A DNA stretch of 64,000 bases from Paenibacillus agilis (GCF_007786455.1 NZ_VNJK01000006.1:62001-126000), one strand, 5' to 3'; counted from the stretch's first letter, positions 1-7,261 are shown. Numbers and translations are program-made. Notes: a model not told the origin generated them from the sequence alone.

Positions 1-52
1 CCTTAATATAATGATCGAATCCCCACATCGTTCTCTCCAATTGTCCTGCCAT
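1..52 (-). CDS. Partial CDS, start of a leftward gene cut by the window edge
   Basis: An ATG at 52 on the minus strand is preceded by a GAGAGGGG ribosome site and stays open for 17 codons (MAGQLERTMWGFDHYIK) to the window edge. It lies just downstream of the recurrent promoter element at 87-116, as expected for a gene in this cluster. The product cannot be identified from 17 residues. Confidence 0.5.
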   Translation of the reverse strand, partial: MAGQLERTMWGFDHYIK

Positions 53-86
53 AGTTATCTGCCCCTCTCGAATGTGTTCTTAAATT

Positions 87-116
87 TAGTTATACAGAAA
101 GTTGCTTAAATCACAC
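87..116 (-). promoter_or_regulatory. Recurrent early promoter element, copy 1
   Basis: Reading leftward: GTGTGATTT, 12 bases, GTATAACTA. This is a best-consensus copy of the element found upstream of nearly all leftward units in 0-13 kb. The TATAAC part looks like a -10 box. The upstream box does not match a sigma-A -35. It serves the partial gene at 1-52. Confidence 0.75.
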
Positions 117-193
117 GCAAACTTAAAAGACTTGTTCTCTCATTTAAACACACGAATCTTCATGCGCTTAAACGAGGAACAAGCCCTCCTTTG

Positions 194-871
194 TTACATT
201 TTGTAGGTTTTAGGTTCAATATTTTTGCCACTACCTTTAATTTGTTCAGCAATCCATACAGTCTTACCACTCTTCTTATAATATCTCCAGAAACCTTTCT
301 GATGCCAAGACTCAGTTTTCCTTTCATAACTTCGTTTTTCATCAGTATTTTCTTTGGCAAAGTCAATTCTATATTCAACGCTTGTCAGTTTGACGACTCG
401 ATTTTTGGAACCGCTTTTGTGTTTGGCTTTCTTTACTTTAGACGTTCTCACAATCTTTGATTCGACGATATGTTTGTGGTGGTTCATGTATTGAAATATC
501 GCCATAACTAGATGGGCTTGTCTTTTGAAATCCTTTTCCATCTGTTCATCTGAAATTCCTTGTTGATACACCTTTACATTGGAAAACTTCCCTGTCTCAA
601 CCATACTGGCATCCATTTTATATGATGCAAGTTCTGTTCTTGTTTGCCAATCAAGAATCGCAAATAACATTCCATCAGACTCAACCTTGAAGTATACTCC
701 TGTTGTAAGATTCATATTTACCATCTCGACATAACCAGACAACAATAGAACCCCTTCTGCCAAAGGAAATTCAATAGAAGAAAATCTTTTATGATTCTCA
801 CTATCCCATTCAAGAATCTTAACTGCATCATCATTTGAAAGCATGATTTTATTTAATTTATTATAGTCCAT
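194..871 (-). CDS. Conserved phage protein of unknown function
   Basis: 225 residues from the ATG at 871, which sits 6 bases after a GGGGTG ribosome site; the GTG at 880 lies within that site and is less likely. The middle (about residues 140-160) is very basic (KVKKAKHKSGSKNR). The C-terminus contains an aromatic, basic motif (GFWRYYKKSGKTVWI...KG) seen in many uncharacterised Firmicutes phage proteins. Similar tails occur in phage proteins with no assigned role, so I assign none. It is the only gene in its unit, driven by the element at 890-919. Confidence 0.85.
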   Translation of the reverse strand: MDYNKLNKIMLSNDDAVKILEWDSENHKRFSSIEFPLAEGVLLLSGYVEMVNMNLTTGVYFKVESDGMLFAILDWQTRTELASYKMDASMVETGKFSNVKVYQQGISDEQMEKDFKRQAHLVMAIFQYMNHHKHIVESKIVRTSKVKKAKHKSGSKNRVVKLTSVEYRIDFAKENTDEKRSYERKTESWHQKGFWRYYKKSGKTVWIAEQIKGSGKNIEPKTYKM

Positions 872-889
872 CACCGTCACCCCATATTA

Positions 890-919
890 ATATTATACAA
901 ATTTAGGTGCGAATCACAC
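890..919 (-). promoter_or_regulatory. Recurrent early promoter element, copy 2
   Basis: Leftward GTGTGATTC, 12 bases, GTATAATAT. This copy has a perfect TATAAT. It lies 19 bases upstream of the start of the 225-residue gene. Confidence 0.75.
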
Positions 920-923
920 ACAC

Positions 924-1139
924 CTATTCATATACTACAAAGTTCCCACGAAACTCTTTGCTAACGCCATTTGTAGAAACTACCATTGGTAGACCAACAT
1001 CGTTGTTATGAATTGTGATTGTGTCACCATCTTTTCTTGCCGCATAACCTCTACCTTTTGTTAGAAGGATTTTCCCTGTATCTTCTTCAAGGATATGTTT
1101 TTTGTTCCAATAATCATACCAATCACACCACTCACACAC
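924..1139 (-). CDS. Small hypothetical protein with N-terminal CxxC
   Basis: 71 residues, acidic/aromatic, beginning MCEWCDWYDYW; the CxxC at residues 2-5 could bind metal or form a disulfide, but nothing else supports a function. The start is a GTG immediately after the TGA of the upstream gene, with AAGGG five bases before it, so the two genes are probably translationally coupled. It is the last gene of the three-gene unit that starts at the promoter element at 2050-2079. Confidence 0.6.
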   Translation of the reverse strand: MCEWCDWYDYWNKKHILEEDTGKILLTKGRGYAARKDGDTITIHNNDVGLPMVVSTNGVSKEFRGNFVVYE

Positions 1140-1589
1140 TCACGCCCTTAGAACAATTTCCGACAGCTTGGCAATCAATGCAAGTCTTTCGGTTGTGTTT
1201 AGTTTTGTAGAAATTTTGCGAAGATTCTCAAACTCCACATCAAGTGGCGCCTCTTTATTTGCCTTTGTGTTCATAGCCTTCGTAGCCGCTTGTTGTCTTG
1301 CGGCTTCATCTCGTATAGCCCACTCTCTAATCTTTTCCTTATTGTCGAATCTTCCGAACCAAGCTGGTGAATTTACACCACTCGTTCTCACCGATAGCGC
1401 ACCTTCGCCTTTATGAATCACATAAACATAAAAGGTATTTCCTACGGAAGCAGTTGCTAGATTCTTATCGAACCAATGTTCATCTTCAACGTTGCTAACA
1501 TTTGCCCATCCGTAAGATTTCTTTCCTTTACTGTTTATACTCATACCAATGTAAACCCACTCTTCTCGAACATAACCTTCGTCGCTCAA
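1140..1589 (-). CDS. Hypothetical phage protein
   Basis: About 149 residues. I choose the TTG at 1589 because a perfect GGAGGT lies 7 bases upstream. The longer reading to 1712 would overlap the preceding gene by 100 bases in another frame. The first half contains a compact beta-rich segment with many aromatics (EEWVYIGMSI, YGWANV, FYVYVIH). The second half is helical and Ala/Lys/Glu-rich (DEAARQQAATKAMNTKANKEA). No family recognised. It is the middle gene of a three-gene unit (D-C-B). Confidence 0.7.
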   Translation of the reverse strand: MSDEGYVREEWVYIGMSINSKGKKSYGWANVSNVEDEHWFDKNLATASVGNTFYVYVIHKGEGALSVRTSGVNSPAWFGRFDNKEKIREWAIRDEAARQQAATKAMNTKANKEAPLDVEFENLRKISTKLNTTERLALIAKLSEIVLRA

Positions 1590-1611
1590 CACCTCACCTC
1601 CTGTCGAATTA

Positions 1612-2019
1612 TTAATTAAAGACAAGTTTGTCAAATAAAGCGTACTGAACGATACAATCAGATGTGATTGCATCACCTTGTTCAAGATCGCAATCAAACG
1701 GTCGCTTTTCACAATTTAACTGAAAGCCTTTGATAATCTTTTCTAGCGTTAGAATCCATTCACTATCATCTTCTATCTCACCAGTCACATCGTACAGCTT
1801 AATTGATTTTCCATCAATCAAAAGCCTTGCAGTCCACGTTGACCATGGTACACCTTTTGGCTTCGATTGCATTTCTTCGCTTATATTATCCAATCCTAAC
1901 CAAGAATTGCTACCGCCTTCAAAAGAAGTTACAATAATATTTTCAATATCTGATTCCGTAATCTCTTTCTTGATAACAGCAGTTCCAACAGCTTTCTTTT
2001 TATCGAATTTGACTCCCAT
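1612..2019 (-). CDS. Conserved phage hypothetical protein
   Basis: 135 residues from the ATG at 2019, 6 bases after GGAGGG. It contains the stretch ENIIVTSFEGGSNSWLGL, a pattern I associate with uncharacterised proteins of Firmicutes phages, and a C-terminal acidic half ending FDCDLEQGDAITSDCIVQYALFDKLVF, which resembles a 'volume/dose' type phage DUF. Function unknown. First gene of a three-gene unit downstream of the promoter element at 2050-2079. Confidence 0.8.
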   Translation of the reverse strand: MGVKFDKKKAVGTAVIKKEITESDIENIIVTSFEGGSNSWLGLDNISEEMQSKPKGVPWSTWTARLLIDGKSIKLYDVTGEIEDDSEWILTLEKIIKGFQLNCEKRPFDCDLEQGDAITSDCIVQYALFDKLVFN

Positions 2020-2049
2020 TCTAATCCCTCCAAAGTTTGGTTTCAATTA

Positions 2050-2079
2050 TAGTTATACAGAATACATACACAATTACAC
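2050..2079 (-). promoter_or_regulatory. Recurrent early promoter element, copy 3
   Basis: Leftward GTGTAATTG, 12 bases, GTATAACTA. It overlaps the stop codon of the upstream gene (2074) and begins the unit 2019-924. Confidence 0.7.
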
Positions 2080-2652
2080 AACTTTAAAAATTTCTTTCAA
2101 ACGATTTATATGTTTTGCTTGATTGGCTGTCATATTTGTCAAAATAGTGTTTCGGAGCCTAGAGAATGATTCGCCAAGCTTTTGGTCAATTTCATTTGGA
2201 TACATTAACTGAAAGTATACTTTTAACATAAGCATTTCCGTAACAGCATCCATTGGATCATTTTTGCTAGATGGGGCATAGAGCATATATTCGCCTTGAA
2301 AGTTAACAACACCCAATCCAATCTCAGTTGCCAAATCAATATTAATATCACCATTCACCTTATAGAATGGAACACCTTCATGGTGTGGAGTTTCCATGAA
2401 ACCTTCCGAACCTTTACCATCAAGTAATTTTTTAGCCTTTCCGATATAATCACTTTCAAGTTTTTGGAATAATTCATTGCTACTTTCTTTAAGAAAGCCA
2501 CCGAGTGAGTTGACACCAAAATTTTCATCCACAACAAAAATGGATGCTATGTGGAAGTCAACTCCCCTTTTTAACTTACTTGTATCAATGTTAATTTTCA
2601 TATATTTAGCGATACCCTCGTCGCGTTTGTTCATATACAACACCTTTCCCAT
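2074..2652 (-). CDS. Hypothetical protein
   Basis: 192 residues. The start is the ATG at 2652 (MGKVLYMNKRDEG), preceded by GGAGGG at 5 bases. Upstream in-frame codons to 2922 overlap the next gene and have unrelated composition, so they are excluded. The protein is mixed alpha/beta, with a C-terminal helical segment (DAVTEMLMLKVYFQLMYP...SRLRNTILTNMTANQAKHINRLKEIF). No family recognised. Last gene of the G-F-E unit. Confidence 0.75.
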   Translation of the reverse strand: MGKVLYMNKRDEGIAKYMKINIDTSKLKRGVDFHIASIFVVDENFGVNSLGGFLKESSNELFQKLESDYIGKAKKLLDGKGSEGFMETPHHEGVPFYKVNGDINIDLATEIGLGVVNFQGEYMLYAPSSKNDPMDAVTEMLMLKVYFQLMYPNEIDQKLGESFSRLRNTILTNMTANQAKHINRLKEIFKVV

Positions 2653-2722
2653 GTAAACCCTCCTAAATGTGTGTTCAAGTTGTGCCAACATACTAAGATG
2701 ATGACACGCTTTCAAAACACAT

Positions 2723-3004
2723 TTACTTTTTTGGAAGCCCAGTTTCTTCGTCATACATGGCTGGATTAGCGGCTGGAGTGTCCCAACCAAACATCGAACC
2801 CATTTCCATAGCTTTTGATTGCGCCTTATTGATTCCGCGTTCTTTGTTTGCAAGATCAGCAGTCTCTTGCCCCCACAATGGCTCATTCCCCTCTCGAACA
2901 GGTAAATACCCCTTTTGGTCACGAGCTATCATAACTACTTCATTTGTTGTTTTCAAGCAAACGAAACAATGTTTTGGAAGACCTCTCTCATCAACGCTAA
3001 ACAT
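2723..3004 (-). CDS. Small hypothetical protein with one CxxC
   Basis: 93 residues beginning MFSVDERGLPKHCFVCLKTTNEVV. The CxxC near residue 13 is single, so a full zinc finger is not evident. The region AKSQSKAMEMGSMFGWDTPAANPAMYDEETG is Met/Gly/Pro-rich and probably flexible. Its ATG overlaps the TAA of the upstream gene by one base (TAATG), so it is translationally coupled. Function unknown. Confidence 0.75.
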   Translation of the reverse strand: MFSVDERGLPKHCFVCLKTTNEVVMIARDQKGYLPVREGNEPLWGQETADLANKERGINKAQSKAMEMGSMFGWDTPAANPAMYDEETGLPKK

Positions 3005-3360
3005 TATTCAGCACCCTTTCCATTTAATTCAATGAAACGCTTTGCGCCAACTACACGCGCTTTCAGTGTATCATCTAGCTCAACTCTCTTATTCAAACCG
3101 AACAATTCGCCATCTCGAATTTCAATTGTGCCTTGTTCGACGCCAACCATTTCCCAAAAACGAAGCTTGTACATTTCATCTAGTGTTTCTAAAGCGCCCT
3201 CCCTATTTCCTTCTTTGATTTGATTGATCAACGATTCGTTTAATGCTTCACGAACAACTCTATAATTACCTAGAAATGTCTTTTGATTTAGCGTACCAAC
3301 TTCTAGGTGTACATTCAAACTGATAACATTATCTTCATTAACACTCGCAATAACTTTCAT
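3004..3360 (-). CDS. Hypothetical protein
   Basis: 118 residues with a good ribosome site (GGAGGT, 7 bases before ATG 3360). It starts with a beta-rich half (MKVIASVNEDNVISLNVHLEVG) followed by an amphipathic helical half. No recognisable family. First gene of the unit that also encodes the 93- and 192-residue proteins. Confidence 0.8.
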   Translation of the reverse strand: MKVIASVNEDNVISLNVHLEVGTLNQKTFLGNYRVVREALNESLINQIKEGNREGALETLDEMYKLRFWEMVGVEQGTIEIRDGELFGLNKRVELDDTLKARVVGAKRFIELNGKGAE

Positions 3361-3388
3361 CTCAATAACCTCCTTATTATTATACTAA

Positions 3389-3418
3389 TAATTATACAGG
3401 AACACCAGAGAATCACAT
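3389..3418 (-). promoter_or_regulatory. Recurrent early promoter element, copy 4
   Basis: Leftward ATGTGATTC, 12 bases, GTATAATTA. It drives the unit starting at 3360. Confidence 0.7.
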
Positions 3419-3428
3419 CGACAAAGCA

Positions 3429-3450
3429 AGGAGCCTATTGCTAGGCTCCT
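3429..3450 (-). terminator. Hairpin at the end of the YgiT-type gene
   Basis: A perfect 9-bp stem (AGGAGCCTA/TAGGCTCCT, loop TTGC) overlaps the stop codon of the gene ending at 3441. It is not followed by a clear U-run leftward, so it may be a weak terminator or an RNA-stability hairpin. Confidence 0.55.
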
Positions 3451-3650
3451 ACAGCTTGTTCTTTATATCCTTTTTTCAATTCACGAATAGCTTCTGTATC
3501 ATCAGAGTCATAATACTTCTCGCCGCATTTAGTACATTCTGCGCCTTCAACAATTACACTAACAATACCGCCAACCCCAACAGGAAGTTCAATTTTCTTG
3601 TTGGGAACATCTTTGCAACCACACATTACACATTCTTCGATTGTAAACAA
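3441..3650 (-). CDS. YgiT-type zinc-finger protein, probable antitoxin
   Basis: 69 residues with two CxxC pairs (CVMCGC near residue 8 and CTKCGEKYYD near 40), the spacing and consensus of YgiT-type zinc fingers, as in the N-terminal zinc domain of MqsA antitoxins. The DNA-binding C-terminal domain of MqsA is missing; only the zinc domain and a short tail (EAIRELKKGYKEQ) are present. It starts at a TTG with GGAGG nine bases upstream. It follows the DUF4258-like gene by 42 bases, an arrangement typical of this family pair. Antitoxin role is an inference from family and context. Confidence 0.75.
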   Translation of the reverse strand: MFTIEECVMCGCKDVPNKKIELPVGVGGIVSVIVEGAECTKCGEKYYDSDDTEAIRELKKGYKEQAVGA

Positions 3651-3692
3651 TTGCTCCCACCTCCTATCTCCATTATATTACAACGCAGAGAA

Positions 3693-3971
3693 TCAATCAA
3701 TGACTGTCACCACAATTAGCTTCTCAGGAAAATACACAGAAACAACAACAGACCAATCATATTTACCCATGATTCGGTAGTTATCTTTCCCATAATATTC
3801 ACTGGACTTTCTTTCATCTTTTATGTATGTAGGATTTAGAAGAATTTCAACAATGTCATGCTTATCAATACCTCTTTCGTCCATGCGTTGCGTTGCATGG
3901 CTTGTTTCAATTATTTTTGCTCCATCTCGTATCATAGAGCAAATCATTTGAAAAACTACTTTTTCGTTCAA
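3693..3971 (-). CDS. DUF4258-like protein, probable RelE-fold toxin
   Basis: 92 residues. The segment SHATQRMDERGIDKHDIVEILLNPTYIKDER...YYGKDNYRIMGKYDWSVVVSVYFPEKLIVVTVI has the pattern of DUF4258 proteins (H-x2-RM-ERGI, then a beta-hairpin ending in a hydrophobic IVVTV strand), which are small RelE-like-fold proteins often paired with YgiT-type zinc fingers. The start is a TTG at 3971 ten bases after GGAGG. It is the first gene of a two-gene unit with the zinc-finger gene. Whether it is toxic, or acts against host mRNA or a rival phage, is not shown by sequence. Confidence 0.7.
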   Translation of the reverse strand: MNEKVVFQMICSMIRDGAKIIETSHATQRMDERGIDKHDIVEILLNPTYIKDERKSSEYYGKDNYRIMGKYDWSVVVSVYFPEKLIVVTVID

Positions 3972-3995
3972 GTTTGTTTCACCTCCCTCGTAAAA

Positions 3996-4025
3996 TAGTT
4001 ATACAAGAGAAGATATAAATCACAC
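3996..4025 (-). promoter_or_regulatory. Recurrent early promoter element, copy 5
   Basis: Leftward GTGTGATTT, 12 bases, GTATAACTA, immediately upstream of the DUF4258/YgiT pair. Confidence 0.75.
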
Positions 4026-4028
4026 GCT

Positions 4029-4754
4029 CTACAAAAATTTTTCGATATAATTTCTATCCTGTGTGAATATAGGAATATCCATATCAACATCCCATTTAGT
4101 ACGCTGTGCAATACCTTGCTCAGTTTCTTTACTGTATTGGGTCTTTGTGATACACACACCACGCTTTTGCCATGTAGGAAGGTCATTCCAGTTAATCCCC
4201 TGCTCGTTAAACAGCTTGTCCTGCATTTGATTACCATTCAAACCTTGTAGGGACTTGTGAGGAAATTGGGATTGTGCAACCATTGAAATACTATTCTTAC
4301 TTGCGTCTTGTTGTCGCCAAATGAAATAATTATTTACTTCTTCTTTCGGCAAGACAAAAGCTCGACAGTCGAATAGTGCTGGCTTGTCGATAATACCGCG
4401 AGTCAACTCATTGAATTTGTATGTGAACAGTGATGCCGCGACAGAAACCATCTTTTGTAAATTGTTGTCAAACCAAGATTCAGTTGTCAATTTGTGATAG
4501 TTAGTAAGCAAAAATGAAACTTCGTCGCTTTGGTGATATGCGACTTTCACGCCCATCATCTCTTTGGAAACATATTTCGAAGCTTCCCAAAAGAATCCTG
4601 CCAACATGTCGCTGAATGGCTTTTCCAAACCTTTTGTGTAAGTGTGAAATGCCTTGCCATCAATTCGAAGGATAACAGGCATCCTCTTCATAAGGTAAAT
4701 TCGTGATACATCTTCGTATCCTTTCATGCGATTTCCCAAGTTGTCTTTTGTCAT
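4029..4754 (-). CDS. thg1: Thg1-like tRNA 3'-5' nucleotidyltransferase
   Basis: 241 residues from ATG 4754 (8 bases after GGAGGGG). The N-terminus matches the Thg1 family: GNRMKGYE (7-14), VILRIDGKAFHTYTKGLEKPFSDML (27-51) and HQSDEVSFLL (74-83). D32 and the D77-E78 pair are the expected metal-binding carboxylates of the palm-like catalytic core. ESWFDNNLQKMVSVAAS and FDCRAFVLP are further family segments. Thg1 adds G-1 to tRNA-His in eukaryotes; bacterial and phage Thg1-like proteins repair truncated tRNA 5' ends by 3'-5' polymerisation. A phage role in repairing tRNAs cut by host defence is inferred. Single-gene unit under the element at 4773-4802. Confidence 0.9.
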   Translation of the reverse strand: MTKDNLGNRMKGYEDVSRIYLMKRMPVILRIDGKAFHTYTKGLEKPFSDMLAGFFWEASKYVSKEMMGVKVAYHQSDEVSFLLTNYHKLTTESWFDNNLQKMVSVAASLFTYKFNELTRGIIDKPALFDCRAFVLPKEEVNNYFIWRQQDASKNSISMVAQSQFPHKSLQGLNGNQMQDKLFNEQGINWNDLPTWQKRGVCITKTQYSKETEQGIAQRTKWDVDMDIPIFTQDRNYIEKFL

Positions 4755-4772
4755 TTTTAACCCCTCCATATA

Positions 4773-4802
4773 TATGTATACAACAAAAGGCGTGAATCCC
4801 AC
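4773..4802 (-). promoter_or_regulatory. Recurrent early promoter element, copy 6
   Basis: Leftward GTGGGATTC, 12 bases, GTATACATA. It lies 18 bases upstream of the Thg1-like gene. Confidence 0.65.
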
Positions 4803-4810
4803 GCCTTCGT

Positions 4811-5023
4811 TTAATTATTTATTAATCCTCTTGCTATAGTTGTTTCTACAACATCATCATCCTTCAACATTTGTCCGCAAAATTCATGCTCTGAAACATA
4901 TCGAAGTTTCACCATTTCACCATTTGAATTATATGTCTTGTGAATATCAGTAATTGTACATACTTTCGGATGCTTACCCATTGTTTCATATTGTTGTCCG
5001 ATGTTAAATTTCGGTTCTCTCAT
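4811..5023 (-). CDS. Conserved small phage protein
   Basis: 70 residues: KFNIGQQYETMGKHPKVCTITDIHKTYNSNGEMVKLRYVSEHEFCGQMLKDDDVVETTIARGL. This beta-rich pattern (a TRGKH...TVTDI...YNS-GE-VK-RYV-HE--GQ...DVVETTI consensus) occurs in many unrelated phages and has no assigned function as far as I know. The ribosome site is AGGAGA six bases before the ATG. Single-gene unit. Confidence 0.85.
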   Translation of the reverse strand: MREPKFNIGQQYETMGKHPKVCTITDIHKTYNSNGEMVKLRYVSEHEFCGQMLKDDDVVETTIARGLINN

Positions 5024-5062
5024 TTTTATTCTCCTGTCTCAATGGAAGTAAACTTCCATTTA

Positions 5063-5092
5063 TTATTGTACGAGTGCAGGATAAAATCCCAC
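5063..5092 (-). promoter_or_regulatory. Recurrent early promoter element, copy 7
   Basis: Leftward GTGGGATTT, 12 bases, GTACAATAA. Confidence 0.65.
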
Positions 5093-5104
5093 ACTCTACC
5101 GAAA

Positions 5105-5554
5105 TTAATTTTTCACGATTGTATAACCATTTAGCAATCCAAGCGCTTTCAAGGATTCATAATCCTTGTTTTCATGCACGAATCTCTCATTCATTCCAGC
5201 CTTTAAAACTTTTAGTTCATAGGCAAATGCCATTAACCGCATATGCTTGACAAAGTATTCTGCTCCGCATATATGGTAGTATGCTTCCATTTGCGGTTCC
5301 ATTCCTTTTTCAACTGTATATTCGTTGCCGAAAAACCAGAAGTGAGAACATCCATCCCATTTAACCGAAAAGCGACAAAAGAAATCCAATTCAAAAGGTA
5401 TGTCACCCGTTTCCCAAGCAGTTACTTCATAAATATTTCCGCTAACGCCATTTTCCATTTTGGCATCGGTTTCATCAGGCACGAAGATAGCAACAACTTG
5501 ATTTCCAGCCATGAGATATGTATGTCCTTGTTCTTTTTCGTAAATCTCAGACAT
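5105..5554 (-). CDS. Hypothetical protein
   Basis: 149 residues. I prefer the ATG at 5554 (MSEIYEKEQGHTYL) after GGTGAT to the GTG nine bases upstream. The protein is aromatic-rich and beta-like (FELDFFCRFSVKWDGCSHFWFFGNEY), then helical (EAYYHICGAEYFVKHMRLMAFAYELKVL). No family recognised. Unlike its neighbours, I find only a degenerate promoter element upstream (5567-5600), so its expression may depend on readthrough. Confidence 0.75.
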   Translation of the reverse strand: MSEIYEKEQGHTYLMAGNQVVAIFVPDETDAKMENGVSGNIYEVTAWETGDIPFELDFFCRFSVKWDGCSHFWFFGNEYTVEKGMEPQMEAYYHICGAEYFVKHMRLMAFAYELKVLKAGMNERFVHENKDYESLKALGLLNGYTIVKN

Positions 5555-5627
5555 TATTATCACCGCCTATTAGTATGTAATTAAAAACCTTTATGTGATA
5601 CGATTTTAGAATTTGTTTTTGTCGCGC

Positions 5628-5852
5628 TCATTTTCTTTCCTCACTTCTTTGTAAAAATTTTTTCGTAAATATTTGAAAAAACATAGTTTCCTCTGTTCCT
5701 TCTGCTCCTTTCCATTCGTATTGGTCGACTCTCAACCATCCAGCCGCTATCATAAACGAATCATGTTGACTCGCTTCTTCTTTTGATTCATACATATAGG
5801 TTTCACGTTCATAAAATATGACTTCAGTTTCTCTAGCTATTTGTTTCGCCAT
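5628..5852 (-). CDS. Small hypothetical protein
   Basis: 74 residues (MAKQIARETEVIFYERETYMYESKEEASQHDSFMIAAGWLRVDQYEWKG...). The ribosome site GAGGTGAT precedes the ATG. The pattern of an alternating beta strand, a helix and 'AAGW-V' is seen in small phage proteins of unknown role. Single-gene unit under the element at 5869-5898. Confidence 0.8.
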   Translation of the reverse strand: MAKQIARETEVIFYERETYMYESKEEASQHDSFMIAAGWLRVDQYEWKGAEGTEETMFFQIFTKKFLQRSEERK

Positions 5853-5868
5853 ATCATCACCTCATTTA

Positions 5869-5898
5869 TATTTATACAGGTTCAATAGCAAATCACAC
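5869..5898 (-). promoter_or_regulatory. Recurrent early promoter element, copy 8
   Basis: Leftward GTGTGATTT, 12 bases, GTATAAATA. Confidence 0.75.
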
Positions 5899-5947
5899 AC
5901 TTGCTTCAAATTAATTCACAAACGATTTATAAACTAATTTCAAACAA

Positions 5948-5986
5948 GGAAGCCCATGAATATTATATCATATCAATAGGCTTCAT
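5948..5986 (-). terminator. Weak hairpin after the 130-residue protein gene
   Basis: Arms ATGAAGCC and GGCTTCC on the leftward strand enclose about 22 AT-rich bases and are followed by TTGTTTG. This is a plausible but weak terminator for the gene ending at 5995. Confidence 0.35.
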
Positions 5987-5994
5987 GTGTAAGA

Positions 5995-6387
5995 TTATCC
6001 CTGTTCTTCTTCGCTGTCTGGATACTCACTTGCATCGTAATTTTCCAGCTTGCTCAACACTTCGCCAACCGCCCATTCATAACCGAACCATGCAAACCAA
6101 TCGAATGAATTAATACTATCTTTAACTCGTTGTATGTTAATCAGTTCCGCACTCTCAAAGAACGCTTCACCAATCTCAACGGCGTATTCCTTAAAGAACT
6201 CTTTTGTGTCAGAGTGATAAATCAGACCAGACACCGCACCGCTTTGGCATCCATACTGGCGAACATCTTCCAGCCATGATTGAGCATCTTCGTTATTTTC
6301 AATCGCATCCTCAATGACGCGCTGAATCAGTTCATTGTCGCATTGTGATTTGATATTTTCTAATTTCGTTACGATTGTGTGTTCCAT
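5995..6387 (-). CDS. Hypothetical acidic protein
   Basis: 130 residues, strongly acidic, ending YDASEYPDSEEEQG. The ATG at 6387 is nine bases after GGAGG; the ATG at 6396 is too close to the site. It contains a tryptophan-rich segment (INSFDWFAWFGYEWAVGEVLSKLENY) that recalls uncharacterised phage proteins of DUF type. Small acidic phage proteins often interact with host nucleic-acid-binding proteins, but there is no direct sign of that here. Confidence 0.75.
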   Translation of the reverse strand: MEHTIVTKLENIKSQCDNELIQRVIEDAIENNEDAQSWLEDVRQYGCQSGAVSGLIYHSDTKEFFKEYAVEIGEAFFESAELINIQRVKDSINSFDWFAWFGYEWAVGEVLSKLENYDASEYPDSEEEQG

Positions 6388-6418
6388 GTTTATCATCCTC
6401 CAGATTATTTGTCCATAT

Positions 6419-6448
6419 TAGTTATACAGAAAAATTGCAAAATCCCAC
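6419..6448 (-). promoter_or_regulatory. Recurrent early promoter element, copy 9
   Basis: Leftward GTGGGATTT, 12 bases, GTATAACTA. Confidence 0.7.
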
Positions 6449-6460
6449 GCATTGCTACAA

Positions 6461-7036
6461 CTATTCATAATGCGGTCTACATGTCGAACGTGACGCACCA
6501 CGATAACCTTCGATGCAAATATCAACTTCGTAACCTCCAAGTACACTGGAAATATTGCCTTCTCCATTGCCATGTTCTTCACGCAATGAAGCTTCGACGC
6601 TTTCAGCTTCTTCGTACTTGCAATGTTTTGAGTCTGATAATTTACGCCAATCATAGAACCATCCACCTTCTTCTGCACCGCCATATTCTCTAGTTATTGT
6701 ATAAACATTTACCCATACCATCACTTCGCCGCCATTCAAGTATTGAATGCGCTCTTTGACAGAATTGATAATTGATTTATATGCGACTTCTCGTTCTTTC
6801 CCATCTTGCATAATCGAAAGCATTTCACCGAATAGCAAGAACAAATCTTTTACATACGATGGTTGTTCATTGCCCCAATTGTATGCGTTCATGATTTTGT
6901 CGCGCATTGAATTATGCAGGAATGTATAAGCGTCATCCCACTCGATATTGTCAGAGCCTTCTTTTTTAGAAGATTCGATAGCATCAATCACAAGTTCGTA
7001 TGCTTCCAGAACCGCAACACCATTTAAGAAATTCAT
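6461..7036 (-). CDS. Hypothetical protein
   Basis: 191 residues with a good ribosome site (GGAGGG, 8 bases before ATG). The first 100 residues are helical (YELVIDAIESSKKEGSDNIEWDDAYTFLHNSMRDKI...LFLLFGEMLSIM). The second half is beta-rich with clustered glycines and tryptophans (VWVNVYTITREYGGAEEGGWFYDWRKL) and ends in a Cys-containing tail. No family recognised. Confidence 0.8.
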   Translation of the reverse strand: MNFLNGVAVLEAYELVIDAIESSKKEGSDNIEWDDAYTFLHNSMRDKIMNAYNWGNEQPSYVKDLFLLFGEMLSIMQDGKEREVAYKSIINSVKERIQYLNGGEVMVWVNVYTITREYGGAEEGGWFYDWRKLSDSKHCKYEEAESVEASLREEHGNGEGNISSVLGGYEVDICIEGYRGASRSTCRPHYE

Positions 7037-7056
7037 ATGTTAATCCCTCCTAATTA

Positions 7057-7086
7057 TATTTATACAAAGTTGAAGCAAAACCACAT
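7057..7086 (-). promoter_or_regulatory. Recurrent early promoter element, copy 10
   Basis: Leftward ATGTGGTTT, 12 bases, GTATAAATA. Its upstream box touches the outer stem of the large hairpin at 7084. Confidence 0.65.
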
Positions 7087-7253
7087 AGCTTCAAAAATTA
7101 ATACTCAATAAGGAAGGAAAAGGTTTGAGGGACAACCTCATTGAGTATTAATTTTCAGAGCTATGTATAGAGAATTAAGCACACAAGGGGAAAAGGTGTT
7201 TTTGAGGGACACGCCTTATGTGCTTAATTCTCTAGCCAACCGTAGTTGGCTAG
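7084..7253 (-). ncRNA. Structured RNA candidate: three tandem hairpins with anti-leader loops
   Basis: Downstream of the gene ending at 7262 lie three consecutive stems: a perfect 9-bp hairpin (7232-7253, loop CGTA), a 15-bp stem extended by AAGG/CCTT (7169-7233), and a 16-bp stem with an outer 7-bp stem (7084-7165). Read leftward, both large loops contain GTCCCTC and CCTTTTCC. These are the complements of GAGGGAC and GGAAAAGG, which start the leaders and form the ribosome sites of several phage genes at 8.1-12.9 kb. No ORF is present. Transcription would come from the promoter at 7631-7660. The structure is seen directly; the regulatory role is inferred. Confidence 0.55.
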
Positions 7254-7261
7254 CATTTTGT

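Noticed and set aside
2653..2922. N-terminal extension of the 192-residue protein
   Set aside because: Overlaps the 93-residue gene in another frame and lacks a ribosome site; a good one exists at 2652.
3968..4237. 89-codon leftward ORF overlapping the Thg1-like gene
   Set aside because: It is in another frame of a strongly supported gene.
5567..5600. Possible extra promoter element upstream of the 149-residue gene
   Set aside because: Neither box matches at the fixed 12-base gap.
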